Assembly: GCA_017599285.1 (NCBI GenBank) | Contig: JAGFXX010000001.1 | Location: forward strand, 930,001-994,000 | Source of the DNA: Cereibacter azotoformans | GTDB taxonomy: Bacteria; Pseudomonadota; Alphaproteobacteria; Rhodobacterales; Rhodobacteraceae | Length of the DNA stretch: 64,000 nucleotides | Direction: 5' to 3' | Part shown: positions 16,261-24,565 of the stretch, piece by piece | Numbering within the stretch: position 1 is the first letter of the stretch | How the letters are laid out: every line of letters begins with the position of its first letter | The notes under the pieces: generated by a model | Told to the model about the DNA's origin: nothing | The model's input: only the letters and a program-made list of their open reading frames with translations | Database searches by the model: none | Position numbers and translations under genes: made by a program

Positions 16261-17034
16261 TCAGAGCGCCGTCCAGCCGCCGTCCACCGAGATCGTGGTG
16301 CCGGTGATCTGCTCCGCCGCCGCCGTGCAGAGGAACACGACCGTGCCGCCGATCTGCGCCGTGGTGGCGAACTGCCGCGAGGGCTGGCGCTGCAGCATGA
16401 CCTCGCGGATCACCGTCTCGCGGTCCATGTCATGCGCCTTCATCTGGTCGGGGATCTGGGCCTCGACGAGCGGCGTCAGCACATAGCCGGGGCAGATCGC
16501 GTTGCAGGTGATCCCCTTGCCCGCGGTCTCCAGCGCGGTGACCTTGGTGAATCCCACCACCCCGTGCTTGGCCGCCACATAGGCCGACTTGTAGGGGCTC
16601 GCCGTCAGGCCATGCGCCGAGGCGATGTTGACGATCCGCCCCCAGCCCGCCGCGCGCATCCCCGGCAGGGCGGCCGCCGTGGTGTGGAAGGCCGACGAGA
16701 GGTTGATCGCCAGGATCGCGTCCCACTTCCCGGCCGGGAACTCCTCGATCGAGGCGACATGCTGGATGCCCGCATTGTTCACGAGAATGTCGCAGCCGCC
16801 CGCCCTCTCGACCAGCGCCCGGCACTCCTCGCCCTTCGACATGTCGGCGGCGATGTAGCGGCACGGGACGCCATGTTCGCGGCCGATCTTCTCGGCAAGG
16901 GCATGATCCTCGTCGCGGTCGGTGAAGGAGTTGATGATCACCTCGGCCCCTGCCCGCGCCAGCTCCTCGGCGCAGCCAAGACCGATGCCCGAGTTCGAGC
17001 CGGTGACGATGGCCCTCTTGCCTTTCAGATCCAT
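16261..17034 (-). CDS. bdhA: D-3-hydroxybutyrate dehydrogenase (SDR family)
   Basis: Encodes 257 residues of the classical short-chain dehydrogenase family. The cofactor motif TGSNSGIG is at residues 11-18, NNAG near 90, and the catalytic YVAAK follows SAHGLTASPYKSA. The latter segment, and the C-terminal TGTTISVDGGWTAL, match bacterial 3-hydroxybutyrate dehydrogenases closely in my memory. It oxidises D-3-hydroxybutyrate to acetoacetate with NAD, the last step of polyhydroxybutyrate mobilisation. GGGAGGCAGG upstream fixes the start at 17034. A candidate small RNA with its own terminator ends 105 bases upstream, so bdhA should have a separate promoter, which I could not locate. Confidence 0.85.
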   Translation of the reverse strand: MDLKGKRAIVTGSNSGIGLGCAEELARAGAEVIINSFTDRDEDHALAEKIGREHGVPCRYIAADMSKGEECRALVERAGGCDILVNNAGIQHVASIEEFPAGKWDAILAINLSSAFHTTAAALPGMRAAGWGRIVNIASAHGLTASPYKSAYVAAKHGVVGFTKVTALETAGKGITCNAICPGYVLTPLVEAQIPDQMKAHDMDRETVIREVMLQRQPSRQFATTAQIGGTVVFLCTAAAEQITGTTISVDGGWTAL

Positions 17035-17138
17035 GATCCTGCCTCCCGTCGTTTCCACCTGCGCCAGAACTAGCCGGGCGCCGCCGCAATGGCGAGACGG
17101 AACGGGCGCGATCGGGCCCCTGTCATTCGCGAAGCGCG

Positions 17139-17168
17139 AAAAAAAAACGCCGGCACGAAGCCGGCGTT
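17139..17168 (-). terminator. Terminator of the candidate small RNA
   Basis: On the minus strand AACGCCGGC (17168-17160), loop TTCGT, GCCGGCGTT (17154-17146), followed by a T-tract to 17139. It has a nine-base-pair perfect stem. Confidence 0.9.
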
Positions 17169-17215
17169 CAGTCGTTGAGGCAGGTTTCATACAGGCAAGA
17201 AACCTATCGAGCAGT
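17139..17215 (-). ncRNA. Candidate small RNA, two stems, about 77 nt
   Basis: A compact transcription unit on the minus strand with no coding frame: a good sigma-70 promoter (17222-17250), predicted start near 17215, a 5' hairpin AGGTTTC/GAAACCT (complement of about 17205-17182) with a ten-base loop TTGCCTGTAT, a short single-stranded link, and a strong terminator hairpin with nine T residues. It lies between bdhA (minus) and a peptide-binding-protein gene (plus). It could instead be a prematurely ended leader of bdhA. I do not recognise it as a named Rhodobacter sRNA. Confidence 0.65.
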
Positions 17216-17221
17216 AGGATA

Positions 17222-17250
17222 CTTATACGACCTTCTCCGCCGGTGTCCAA
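17222..17250 (-). promoter_or_regulatory. Sigma-70 promoter of the candidate small RNA
   Basis: Minus-strand TTGGAC (17250-17245), an exact 17-base spacer, and TATAAG (17227-17222). Five of six consensus bases match at the -35 counting TTGGAC against TTGACA loosely, and the -10 is close to TATAAT. It points at the two-stem RNA, not at any coding frame. Confidence 0.65.
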
Positions 17251-17328
17251 GGTAAAAGTTTGAAAAGGTTACCGCCCGCCGCTAAATCTGGCGCCCTGCG
17301 GACCGGCCATCGAGGAGTTGTTGCCCGA

Positions 17329-19143
17329 ATGATACAGGATTATCGGCCCGCCCTCAGGGGTCTCATGGCAGCCGCGGGCCTTGCAGTCTGGGGATTCGCA
17401 GCCGCCTCGGAACCGCGCCACGGCATAGCTATGTATGGCGAACCTGCGCTTCCACCGGATTTTGTGTCCCTGCCATATGCCAATCCCGACGCCCCCAGGG
17501 GCGGGCGGATCGTGCTGGGCGAGACGGGCGGATTCGATTCCCTCAACCCCTATATCGTGAAGGGCCGCGCGCCCTACTCGCTCGCCCCGCTCGCCGTCGA
17601 GAGCCTCATGGGGCGCTCGATCGACGAGCCCTTCACCCTCTACGGCCTTCTTGCCGAATCGGTAGAGACCGACCCGGAGCGGACCTGGGTCGAGTTCACC
17701 CTGCGCGAGGGCGCGCGATTCTCGGACGGATCGCCCGTGACGGTCGAGGATGTCCTGTGGTCGTTCGAGGAACTGGGCACCCGCGGCATGCCGCGCTACT
17801 GGATCGCCTGGCAGAAGATCGCCTCGGCCGAGCAGACCGGACCGCGCTCCGTCCGCTTCACCTTCACCGAACAGGACCGCGAACTGCCGCTGGTGCTGGG
17901 CCTGCGTCCCGTCCTGAAGAAGGCCCAGTGGGAGGGGCGCGACTTCGCGGCCTCGGGGTTCGAGGCGCCGATCGGCTCGGGGCCCTACATCCTCGAGAGC
18001 TTCGAGCCGGGGCGCTCACTGCGCTACCGGCGCAACCCCGACTGGTGGGGGCAGGACCTGCCCTTCAACCGCGGCCTTCACAATTTCGACGAGGTGACGG
18101 TCGAATATTTCGGCGACAGCAGCGTCGCGTTCGAGGCCTTCAAGGCCGGCGCCCTCTCGGTCTTCCGCGAGACCAGCGCGGCCAAATGGGCGACGCATTA
18201 CGACTTTCCCGCCGTGCGAAGCGGCGCGATCGTCCGGTCCGAGATCCCGCACGGGCGCCCGTCGGGCATGGAGGGGCTGGTGATGAACACGCGCCGGCCG
18301 ATCTTCGCCGACTGGCGCGTGCGCGAGGCGCTGATCCAGGCCTTCAACTTCGAACTGATCAACCGCACCCTCACCGGCGGGGCCGAGCCGCGCATCGCCT
18401 CCTACTTCTCGAACTCCGACCTCGGGATGGCGGTCGGCGCGCCGGCCGAGGGGCGCGAACGCGCGCTGCTCGAACCCTACGCGGCCGATCTGCTGCCCGG
18501 CACGCTCGAGGGCTACGCGCTGCCGGTCTCGGACGGCGGCGAAGCCAACCGGCAGGGCTTGAGGGTCGCGACGCGGCTTCTCGCCGAGGCGGGATGGCGG
18601 GTCGAAGACGGGGTGCTGACAGGGGCCGACGGGCGGCCCTTCCGGTTCGAGATCCTGCTGCCGCAGGGGGCCGATGCAATGATCTCGGCCGCCAACATCT
18701 ACCGGCAGGCGCTGGCGCGGCTCGGGATCTCGGTCAGCATCGCGGCGGTGGATCCGGCGCAATACAAGCAGCGGGTGGACAACCAGCAGTTCGACATGAC
18801 GAGCTTCCTGCGCTCGCTCTCGCTCTCGCCCGGCAACGAGCAGATGCTCTACTGGTCGGCGGAGGGCAAGGACGCCCCCGGCTCGCGCAACCTGATGGGG
18901 ATGGAGAGCCCGGCGGCCGAGGCGATGATCCGCGGGATGCTGGCCACCGATGACCCGGCCGAGTTTCAAGCCTCCGTGAGGGCGCTCGACCGGATCCTGA
19001 CGGCCGGTAGATATGTCATTCCGATGTGGTATCCTCGGGTTTCGCGGCTGGCGCATGACAGGCACCTGCGCTATCCGGCGACCACACCCATCTATGGCGA
19101 CTGGCCGGGGTTCCTGCCGGACGTCTGGTGGCAAGAAAACTGA
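17329..19143 (+). CDS. Periplasmic oligopeptide-type ABC solute-binding protein (SBP family 5)
   Basis: Encodes 604 residues with a Sec signal peptide: positively charged start, hydrophobic core around residues 10-25 and a predicted cut after FAAA before SEPRHG. The body is a family 5 extracellular solute-binding protein of the YejA type: HGIAMYGEPALPPDF, LNPYIVKGRAPY, IGSGPYILESF and YRRNPDWWGQDLP. The length above 600 and this wording are closer to YejA than to DppA or OppA. No permease or ATPase gene lies next to it, so it is an orphan binding component here. GAGGAG lies eleven bases before the ATG. A small lipoprotein gene follows after 15 bases and may be co-transcribed. Confidence 0.88.
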   Translation: MIQDYRPALRGLMAAAGLAVWGFAAASEPRHGIAMYGEPALPPDFVSLPYANPDAPRGGRIVLGETGGFDSLNPYIVKGRAPYSLAPLAVESLMGRSIDEPFTLYGLLAESVETDPERTWVEFTLREGARFSDGSPVTVEDVLWSFEELGTRGMPRYWIAWQKIASAEQTGPRSVRFTFTEQDRELPLVLGLRPVLKKAQWEGRDFAASGFEAPIGSGPYILESFEPGRSLRYRRNPDWWGQDLPFNRGLHNFDEVTVEYFGDSSVAFEAFKAGALSVFRETSAAKWATHYDFPAVRSGAIVRSEIPHGRPSGMEGLVMNTRRPIFADWRVREALIQAFNFELINRTLTGGAEPRIASYFSNSDLGMAVGAPAEGRERALLEPYAADLLPGTLEGYALPVSDGGEANRQGLRVATRLLAEAGWRVEDGVLTGADGRPFRFEILLPQGADAMISAANIYRQALARLGISVSIAAVDPAQYKQRVDNQQFDMTSFLRSLSLSPGNEQMLYWSAEGKDAPGSRNLMGMESPAAEAMIRGMLATDDPAEFQASVRALDRILTAGRYVIPMWYPRVSRLAHDRHLRYPATTPIYGDWPGFLPDVWWQEN

Positions 19144-19158
19144 GAGCGAGCGGACAAG

Positions 19159-19290
19159 ATGAAGAAACTGGTGGTTCTGGCGGCCGTCGCGGCCGTCCTG
19201 CAGGGCTGCAACACGGTGGCGGGCGTCGGTCAGGACATCACGGGCGGCGCGAACCGCGTCGGCAACTGGATCCTCGGCCCCGGTTACTGA
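19159..19290 (+). CDS. Entericidin-like small lipoprotein
   Basis: A 43-residue reading frame beginning MKKLVVLAAVAAVLQGC. Lys-Lys, a hydrophobic run and the lipobox LQGC place the lipidated cysteine at residue 17, so the mature peptide is 27 residues. NTVAGVGQDITGGANRVGNW matches the entericidin A/B pattern (NTxxGxGxD). Entericidins are small membrane lipoproteins linked to a toxin/antidote pair in E. coli; many alphaproteobacteria carry single copies of unclear role. It starts 15 bases after the binding-protein gene, on the same strand, and ends 19 bases before the convergent RND gene. Confidence 0.85.
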   Translation: MKKLVVLAAVAAVLQGCNTVAGVGQDITGGANRVGNWILGPGY

Positions 19291-19309
19291 CCAGCCCGCG
19301 GTCGCCGCC

Positions 19310-22300
19310 CTACTGGGCGACGAAGATGCGGCGCGGCGCCTTTTCGAGGTCGGCCACACGCACCTGCAGCGCCTCGAGATCGGCCTCGCGCGCGGCCAGC
19401 CGTTCCGCCAGTTCTTCGGCGGTGGGCGGCTCGGGCTCGTGCTCGCGCGCACCGGCGATCCCGCTGAAGAGCCGGGCGATCAGCCGTGAGAGATCGTCCA
19501 TGATCAGGAAGAACGAGGGCACGATCACGAGGCTCAGGATCGTCGAGACGATGATCCCGCCGATCACCGCCGTGGCCATCGGCGCCCGGAACGGCCCGCC
19601 CTCGCCCACACCCAGCGCCGAGGGCAGCATCCCCGCCGACATGGCGATCGAGGTCATCACGATCGGCCGCGCCCGCTTGTGACCGGCCTCCATGATCGCG
19701 GAGAAGCGGTCCATCCCGCGCGCCCGCATCTCGACCGCGAAATCCACCAGCAGGATCGCGTTCTTGGTCACGATCCCCATCAGCATCAGGATCCCGATCA
19801 GCACCGGCATCGACAGGGCCGAGCCGGTCAGGATCAGCGCCGCGGCCACGCCGCCGATGGCCAGCGGCAGCGACAGCAGGATGGTGAAGGGCTGCAGCAC
19901 CGAGCGGAAGAGCAGGATCAGCACCGTCAGCACGAGCATCAGCCCGAGGATCATGGCATTGCCGAAGCTGGTCATCAGCTCCTGCTGCACCTCGGCGTCG
20001 CCCGCCTCCTGGATGCGGACGGTGGGCGGCAGCTCGGTGCTCTCGGTGATCTCCTTGAAGCGCGCCGACGCGGTCCCCAGCGCCACGCCCACCGGAAGGT
20101 TCGCCCCGATGGTCGCGCGCCGCTCGCGGTTGAGGCGGTCCACCACGCTCGGCCCTTCCGCGATGCGCAGATCCGCCACGGCCGAGAGCGGCACCTGCAC
20201 GCCCGACGCCGTCGTGACCTTGAGCGCCGCGATCCGAGCCAGATCGCCCCGCGCCGAGGTGGCAAGCTGCACCCGGACCGGGATCTGCCGGCCATCGAGC
20301 GATATTTTGGCAAGGCTCGCGTCGATGTCGCCGATGGTGGCCACCCGCAGGATCTCGGCGATCTGCGCGGTGGTGACACCCAGCCGGGCCGCCTCGTCGG
20401 TGCGGGGGGTGATCTGCAGTTCGGGCCGGGGCAGCGCGCCTTCCGAGGCCACGTCGGCCAGAAGCGGATCGCCGCGCAGCGCCGATTCCAGCCGCGCCAC
20501 GGCTTCGTTCAGGTCCGCCTCGTTGGTCGATAGGATCGAGAAGCTCAGGTCCCGCTCGCCCCGGTCGTTCAGCTTGAAGGCCCGCACGTCGGGAAGGTCG
20601 GACAGCAGCCGGAAGATCTCGGCCTCGATCTCGTTCTGCGGCCGGACCCGGCCCACAGGATCCAGTTGCGGCACGAAGGGTCCCACCAGAGGCAGCCGGC
20701 CCGCCAGCGAGACGATCCGGTAGCTCAGCCGGTGGTCGAGCTTTTCCAGGAGCACCGTCACCGCCGCGCGGCGGATGTCGCGCTCGCCCGTGGGCGAGGC
20801 GCCGCCCAGCACGAAGACATTCTCGACGCCCTCGACTCCCCGGATCCGTTCCAGCATCGCCAGCGTGGTGCGGTCGGTCTCGTCGAGCGAGGTGCCCGGT
20901 GCAAGCTCGACGCTGAGCGGTATGCGGCTCACGTCCTCGGGCGGGATGAAGCTGCCGGGAATGCGCAGCATGAAGAACATCGACAGCGCGAAGACGGCGA
21001 TGGCCGCCACAAGCGTCAGGTAGCGCATCCGCAGCGTCTGCTTCACCAGCGCCAGATAGCCGCGCATGAGGATGCCATCCTGATGCGGCTTCTCGTCGGC
21101 GTCCTTCGGGCGCATCAGGTAGGCGGCCATCATCGGCGTGATGAGCCGCGCCACCATCAGCGAGAACAGCACCGAAATCGCCACCGTCAGCCCGAACTGC
21201 GCGAAATACTGCCCCGGTATGCCCGGCATGAACGAGACCGGCACGAAGACCGCGACGATGGTGAGCGAGGTGGCGATGACCGCCATGCCGATCTCGTCGG
21301 CGGCATCTATGGCGGCCCGGAAGGGTGACTTGCCCATGCGGATGTGCCGCGCGATGTTCTCGATCTCGACGATGGCATCGTCCACGAGGATCCCGGTGGC
21401 CAGCGTGATCGCAAGGAAGCTCACGAGGTTCAGCGAGAAGCCGAGCAGATCCATCACGAAGAAGGTGGGCACCGCCGACAGCGGCAGGGCCAGCGCCGCG
21501 ATGAAGGTCGCGCGCCAGTTCCGCAGGAAGGCGAGCACCACGAGCGTCGCCAGCAGCGCCCCCTCGAGCAGCGTGTGAAGGGCCGCCTCGTAGTTGCCGT
21601 AGGTGTAGAAGACCGTGTCATCGACCAGCTCGGTCCGCACCTCGGGATGGGCGGCGGCGAGATCGGCCAGCACGGAATTGACCGTCTCGGCCACCGAGAC
21701 CTCGCTGGCCCCCTTGGCGCGGAAGACCGCGAAGGTCACCACGGGCTCGCCGTTGAAGCGCGAGAAGGAGCGCGGTTCCTCGTAGCTGTCCACGACCGTG
21801 CCCAGATCCGACAGCCGCACGAAGCGCCCCGAGGGCAGCGCGATCGTGGTCAGGGCCAGCCGGTCCGCCGTGGCCGCATCGCCCAGAACCCGGATCGCCT
21901 GCTCGCCCTGCCCCAGTTCCGCCCGGCCCGAGCCGAGGTTGGCGTTCGTCGCGCGCAGTTGGGCGTTCACCTGAGGCGCGGTGATGCCGAAACTGTCCAG
22001 CTTCACCGGATCAAGCTCGACCCGGATCTCGCGCTCGGCCCCGCCGTAGCGGTCCACGCGGCCGATTCCGGGCCTGCCCTGCAGGGAGCGCGTGATCGTG
22101 TCGTCCACGAACCACGACAGCTCTTCGATGGTCATGTTCGGCGAGGAGACGGCAAAGGTCATGATCGCCTGACCCTCGACGTCGATCCGGGTCACGATGG
22201 GCGCCTCGATGTCGCCCGGCAGGTCGCCCCGGATCTGGTCGATCGCATCCTTGGTGTCCTGCACCGCCTTGTCGGTCGGCACCTCCATGCGGAACTCGGC

Positions 22301-22576
22301 CACCGTGGTCGAGCGGCCGTCCACCACGGTCGAGGTGATGTTCTTCACCCCCGTGATGCCCGCCACGGCGTCCTCGATCTCCTTGGTGACCTGCGTCTCC
22401 ATCTCGGCGGGCGCCGCGCCCGCCTGATCGACCGTCACCGCCACCAGCGGCACGTCGATGTTGGGAAAGCGCGTGATCGGCAGGGTGTTGAAGGACTGCC
22501 AGCCCAGCACCATCAGCAGCACGAAGCCGAGGATCGGCGCGACGGGATTGCGGATCGACCAGGCGGAGAAGTTCAT
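19310..22576 (-). CDS. RND efflux transporter, HAE1/AcrB-like inner-membrane pump
   Basis: Encodes 1088 residues with the twelve-span RND plan: first span near residues 12-30 (FVLLMVLGWQSF), a large periplasmic loop, a membrane block about 335-560, a second loop and a final block about 860-1040. LATGILVDDAIVEIENIARH in the fourth span is the proton-relay motif with paired aspartates; NAILLVDFAVEMRARG is the equivalent in the second half. It exports drugs or lipophilic compounds using the proton gradient. The C terminus carries an unusual charged heptad-like extension after about residue 1045 (AEELAERLAAREADLEAL). It follows the adaptor gene after 10 bases. No outer-membrane factor gene is nearby. 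Confidence 0.93.
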   Translation of the reverse strand: MNFSAWSIRNPVAPILGFVLLMVLGWQSFNTLPITRFPNIDVPLVAVTVDQAGAAPAEMETQVTKEIEDAVAGITGVKNITSTVVDGRSTTVAEFRMEVPTDKAVQDTKDAIDQIRGDLPGDIEAPIVTRIDVEGQAIMTFAVSSPNMTIEELSWFVDDTITRSLQGRPGIGRVDRYGGAEREIRVELDPVKLDSFGITAPQVNAQLRATNANLGSGRAELGQGEQAIRVLGDAATADRLALTTIALPSGRFVRLSDLGTVVDSYEEPRSFSRFNGEPVVTFAVFRAKGASEVSVAETVNSVLADLAAAHPEVRTELVDDTVFYTYGNYEAALHTLLEGALLATLVVLAFLRNWRATFIAALALPLSAVPTFFVMDLLGFSLNLVSFLAITLATGILVDDAIVEIENIARHIRMGKSPFRAAIDAADEIGMAVIATSLTIVAVFVPVSFMPGIPGQYFAQFGLTVAISVLFSLMVARLITPMMAAYLMRPKDADEKPHQDGILMRGYLALVKQTLRMRYLTLVAAIAVFALSMFFMLRIPGSFIPPEDVSRIPLSVELAPGTSLDETDRTTLAMLERIRGVEGVENVFVLGGASPTGERDIRRAAVTVLLEKLDHRLSYRIVSLAGRLPLVGPFVPQLDPVGRVRPQNEIEAEIFRLLSDLPDVRAFKLNDRGERDLSFSILSTNEADLNEAVARLESALRGDPLLADVASEGALPRPELQITPRTDEAARLGVTTAQIAEILRVATIGDIDASLAKISLDGRQIPVRVQLATSARGDLARIAALKVTTASGVQVPLSAVADLRIAEGPSVVDRLNRERRATIGANLPVGVALGTASARFKEITESTELPPTVRIQEAGDAEVQQELMTSFGNAMILGLMLVLTVLILLFRSVLQPFTILLSLPLAIGGVAAALILTGSALSMPVLIGILMLMGIVTKNAILLVDFAVEMRARGMDRFSAIMEAGHKRARPIVMTSIAMSAGMLPSALGVGEGGPFRAPMATAVIGGIIVSTILSLVIVPSFFLIMDDLSRLIARLFSGIAGAREHEPEPPTAEELAERLAAREADLEALQVRVADLEKAPRRIFVAQ

Positions 22577-22586
22577 CGCGCGCGCC

Positions 22587-23762
22587 TCAGTTCACGGGTT
22601 CCGCCGGAACCGGGTTCACCCGGTCGCCGGGACGGACGAAGGCGCCGGCCTTCGTCACCACGAGATCGTTGGAAAAGAGCCCTTCCACGACCTCGACCAT
22701 GCCGCCGTCGCGGATGCCGGTCACGATCGGGGTCCGCTCGACCGTGCCGCCCTGACGGACGCGCAGCACCGTCGCGCCCTCGGCCCCGCCGCTGACCGCC
22801 GTGACCGGCACCGCCAGCGACTCGCGCTCGGTCACGAGGATCTCGGCCTCGGCAAACATGCCCGAGCGCACCGCCTCGATCCGGTCGATGGCGATCCGGG
22901 CCCGCCCGAGGCGCGTCGCCGTGTCGATGGCGGGCTCCACCAGCCGGACCGAGCCGGGGATCGGCTCGGCCGCGCCCAGCGTGCGGATCTTGACCGACTG
23001 CCCCGGCCGGAGCCGCAGCAGATCCTGCTCGGCCACATCGGCGAAAAGCTCAAGCCGCCCGTCGCGCAGCAGCGTGAACATGGGCTCGCCCTGCGCCGAG
23101 GCGATGGCGCCCACCTTGGCATTGCGCGAGACGATCTCTCCCGCCACCGGCGCCACGACCGAGGTGCGCTTCAGCTGCAGCTCGACATTGGCCAGCTGCG
23201 CCTCGGCCAGCGCCACCTGCGCGCGGGCCGCCTCGAGCGTCTGGCGGGCCACCATCACCCGCGCATTGGCCGAGACGGAGGAGGCCTGCGCCGTGTCGGC
23301 GGCCGCCTGCGAGGCGGCCCCCTGCTCGCGCAGCTGCGCCGTCCGGCGGTTCACCCGCTCGGCCTCGTCCGCCGAGGACTGCGCCTCCAGCACCTGCGCC
23401 TCGGCCTGCGCTATCGTGGCCCGTGCCGAGGCCAGCGAGGCGGTGAACTGGCTCTTCTGCAGCTCCAGCGTCGAGACCGACAGCCGTGCCAGCACCTGCC
23501 CCTCGGCCACCATGTCGCCCACATCCGCCTCGAGCGCCTCGATCGGCTGGCCCTCGATCAACGGCTGGACCTGCACCAGCTCCACCGCGCCGATCAGCCC
23601 CGAGGCGATGACCCGGTCGCGCATCGGCCGGCGCACCACCGTCGACACCGTGATCGCGGGCAGCGCCTGCGCGGCCTGTCCGGGCTTCGGCCCCGTCTCC
23701 TGCGCAAGCACCACCTGGGGCAGCAGACCGGCAAGAAGGGCAATCGTCATCAAGCGCCGCAT
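22587..23762 (-). CDS. RND periplasmic adaptor (membrane fusion protein)
   Basis: Encodes 391 residues from the ATG at 23762, which has AAAGG seven bases upstream and begins MRRLMTIALLAGLLPQVVLA, a signal peptide ending before QETG. Two earlier in-frame starts (23801, 23780) lack a ribosome site and overlap tetR. The body has split lipoyl half-motifs (EGQPIEALEADVGDMVAEGQVLARL and VAPVAGEIVSRNAKVGAI) around a long alanine-rich coiled-coil hairpin, about residues 85-190, then beta-barrel and membrane-proximal domains. It links the RND pump to an outer-membrane channel. It lies between tetR and the pump gene in one operon. Confidence 0.92.
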   Translation of the reverse strand: MRRLMTIALLAGLLPQVVLAQETGPKPGQAAQALPAITVSTVVRRPMRDRVIASGLIGAVELVQVQPLIEGQPIEALEADVGDMVAEGQVLARLSVSTLELQKSQFTASLASARATIAQAEAQVLEAQSSADEAERVNRRTAQLREQGAASQAAADTAQASSVSANARVMVARQTLEAARAQVALAEAQLANVELQLKRTSVVAPVAGEIVSRNAKVGAIASAQGEPMFTLLRDGRLELFADVAEQDLLRLRPGQSVKIRTLGAAEPIPGSVRLVEPAIDTATRLGRARIAIDRIEAVRSGMFAEAEILVTERESLAVPVTAVSGGAEGATVLRVRQGGTVERTPIVTGIRDGGMVEVVEGLFSNDLVVTKAGAFVRPGDRVNPVPAEPVN

Positions 23763-23776
23763 GGCAGACCTTTCGC

Positions 23777-24391
23777 TCATGGGAGACGGTTCGCGTCGCA
23801 TCGGGCCACCTCGTCGAGGGTCGTGTCGATGGTACGCAGCAGAAGGGATTTCAGTTCAAGCGCCCCGGCCCTTTTCTGCGGCCAGTCGAGCGCCCATGCC
23901 CGCACGAGCATCACGAGGAAGGCGGCGTGGGCAGCGAAGCGGCGTTCCGCCTCCGCAGGCGGCAGACCCGTGACGCGGGCGAAGATGCCGAGGAAGGCCG
24001 CGCGGATCTCGGCTTCCATCCGGTCGCAGACCGCCCCGATCTCGGGGTTGCGATGCGCCATGGCCGTGATCTCGGCCCAGAGCGGCGCATCCTCCTCGCA
24101 GAGCTTCACCTCGATCCGGTAGCGCAGGATCTCGCGCAGGCGGGCCATCGGGTTCTCGGACGAGACCACCGCCGCAAAGTCGCGCTCGACGCTTTCCAGG
24201 TCGCGGCGGACGATGGCTTCGACGATGGCGCCCTTGGAGGGAAAGTAGCGGTAGAAGTTGCCGACACTCATGCCCGCCGCGCGGGCAAGATCCTGCATCG
24301 ACGCGCCGTCGAACCCCTTTTCGGCAAAGGTGCCCCGGATCTGGTCGAGGATCTCGTCCCCCCGCGGCACGGGGGCGAAGCTGTCGGGCAT
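23777..24391 (-). CDS. TetR-family repressor of the efflux operon
   Basis: Encodes 204 residues. The N-terminal helix-turn-helix is GASMQDLARAAGMSVGNFYRYFPSK, the typical TetR recognition segment; the rest is an alpha-helical ligand domain. The ATG at 24391 follows CGAGG at a good distance; longer frames start with GTG at 24430 or ATG at 24424, inside the operator palindrome. The gene is first in a tetR-adaptor-pump operon, so it presumably represses its own operon and releases on binding a pump substrate. Ligand unknown. Confidence 0.9.
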   Translation of the reverse strand: MPDSFAPVPRGDEILDQIRGTFAEKGFDGASMQDLARAAGMSVGNFYRYFPSKGAIVEAIVRRDLESVERDFAAVVSSENPMARLREILRYRIEVKLCEEDAPLWAEITAMAHRNPEIGAVCDRMEAEIRAAFLGIFARVTGLPPAEAERRFAAHAAFLVMLVRAWALDWPQKRAGALELKSLLLRTIDTTLDEVARCDANRLP

Positions 24392-24410
24392 GGGACCTCG
24401 GACGGAGGGC

Positions 24411-24426
24411 GAATGAACGTTCATTC
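24411..24426. promoter_or_regulatory. Perfect 16-bp palindrome, likely TetR operator
   Basis: GAATGAACGTTCATTC is its own reverse complement. It lies 20-35 bases before the tetR start and about 140 bases before the divergent DsbA-type gene. The TGAA(C/T)-type half-sites and position fit an autoregulatory TetR operator. Confidence 0.75.
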
Positions 24427-24565
24427 GCACATAGGCGCCGGCCCGGCAAGATCAAGAGCCCAAGAGAGCCCGACGCTTGCATCGTCCGCCGGGCAGGCGT
24501 AGCACGAGGCGGCGCATCGCCGCAGGCCGCCGGTGCCCCCACTTCCCACCACCGAAGGAGCGGCC

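Noticed and set aside
16958..17250. N-terminal extension of the 3-hydroxybutyrate dehydrogenase up to 17250
   Set aside because: It would cross the small-RNA terminator and promoter; the normal SDR start with GGGAGG is at 17034.
19692..22795. Several overlapping plus-strand frames opposite the RND pump
   Set aside because: Shadow frames; the RND motifs on the minus strand are unmistakable.
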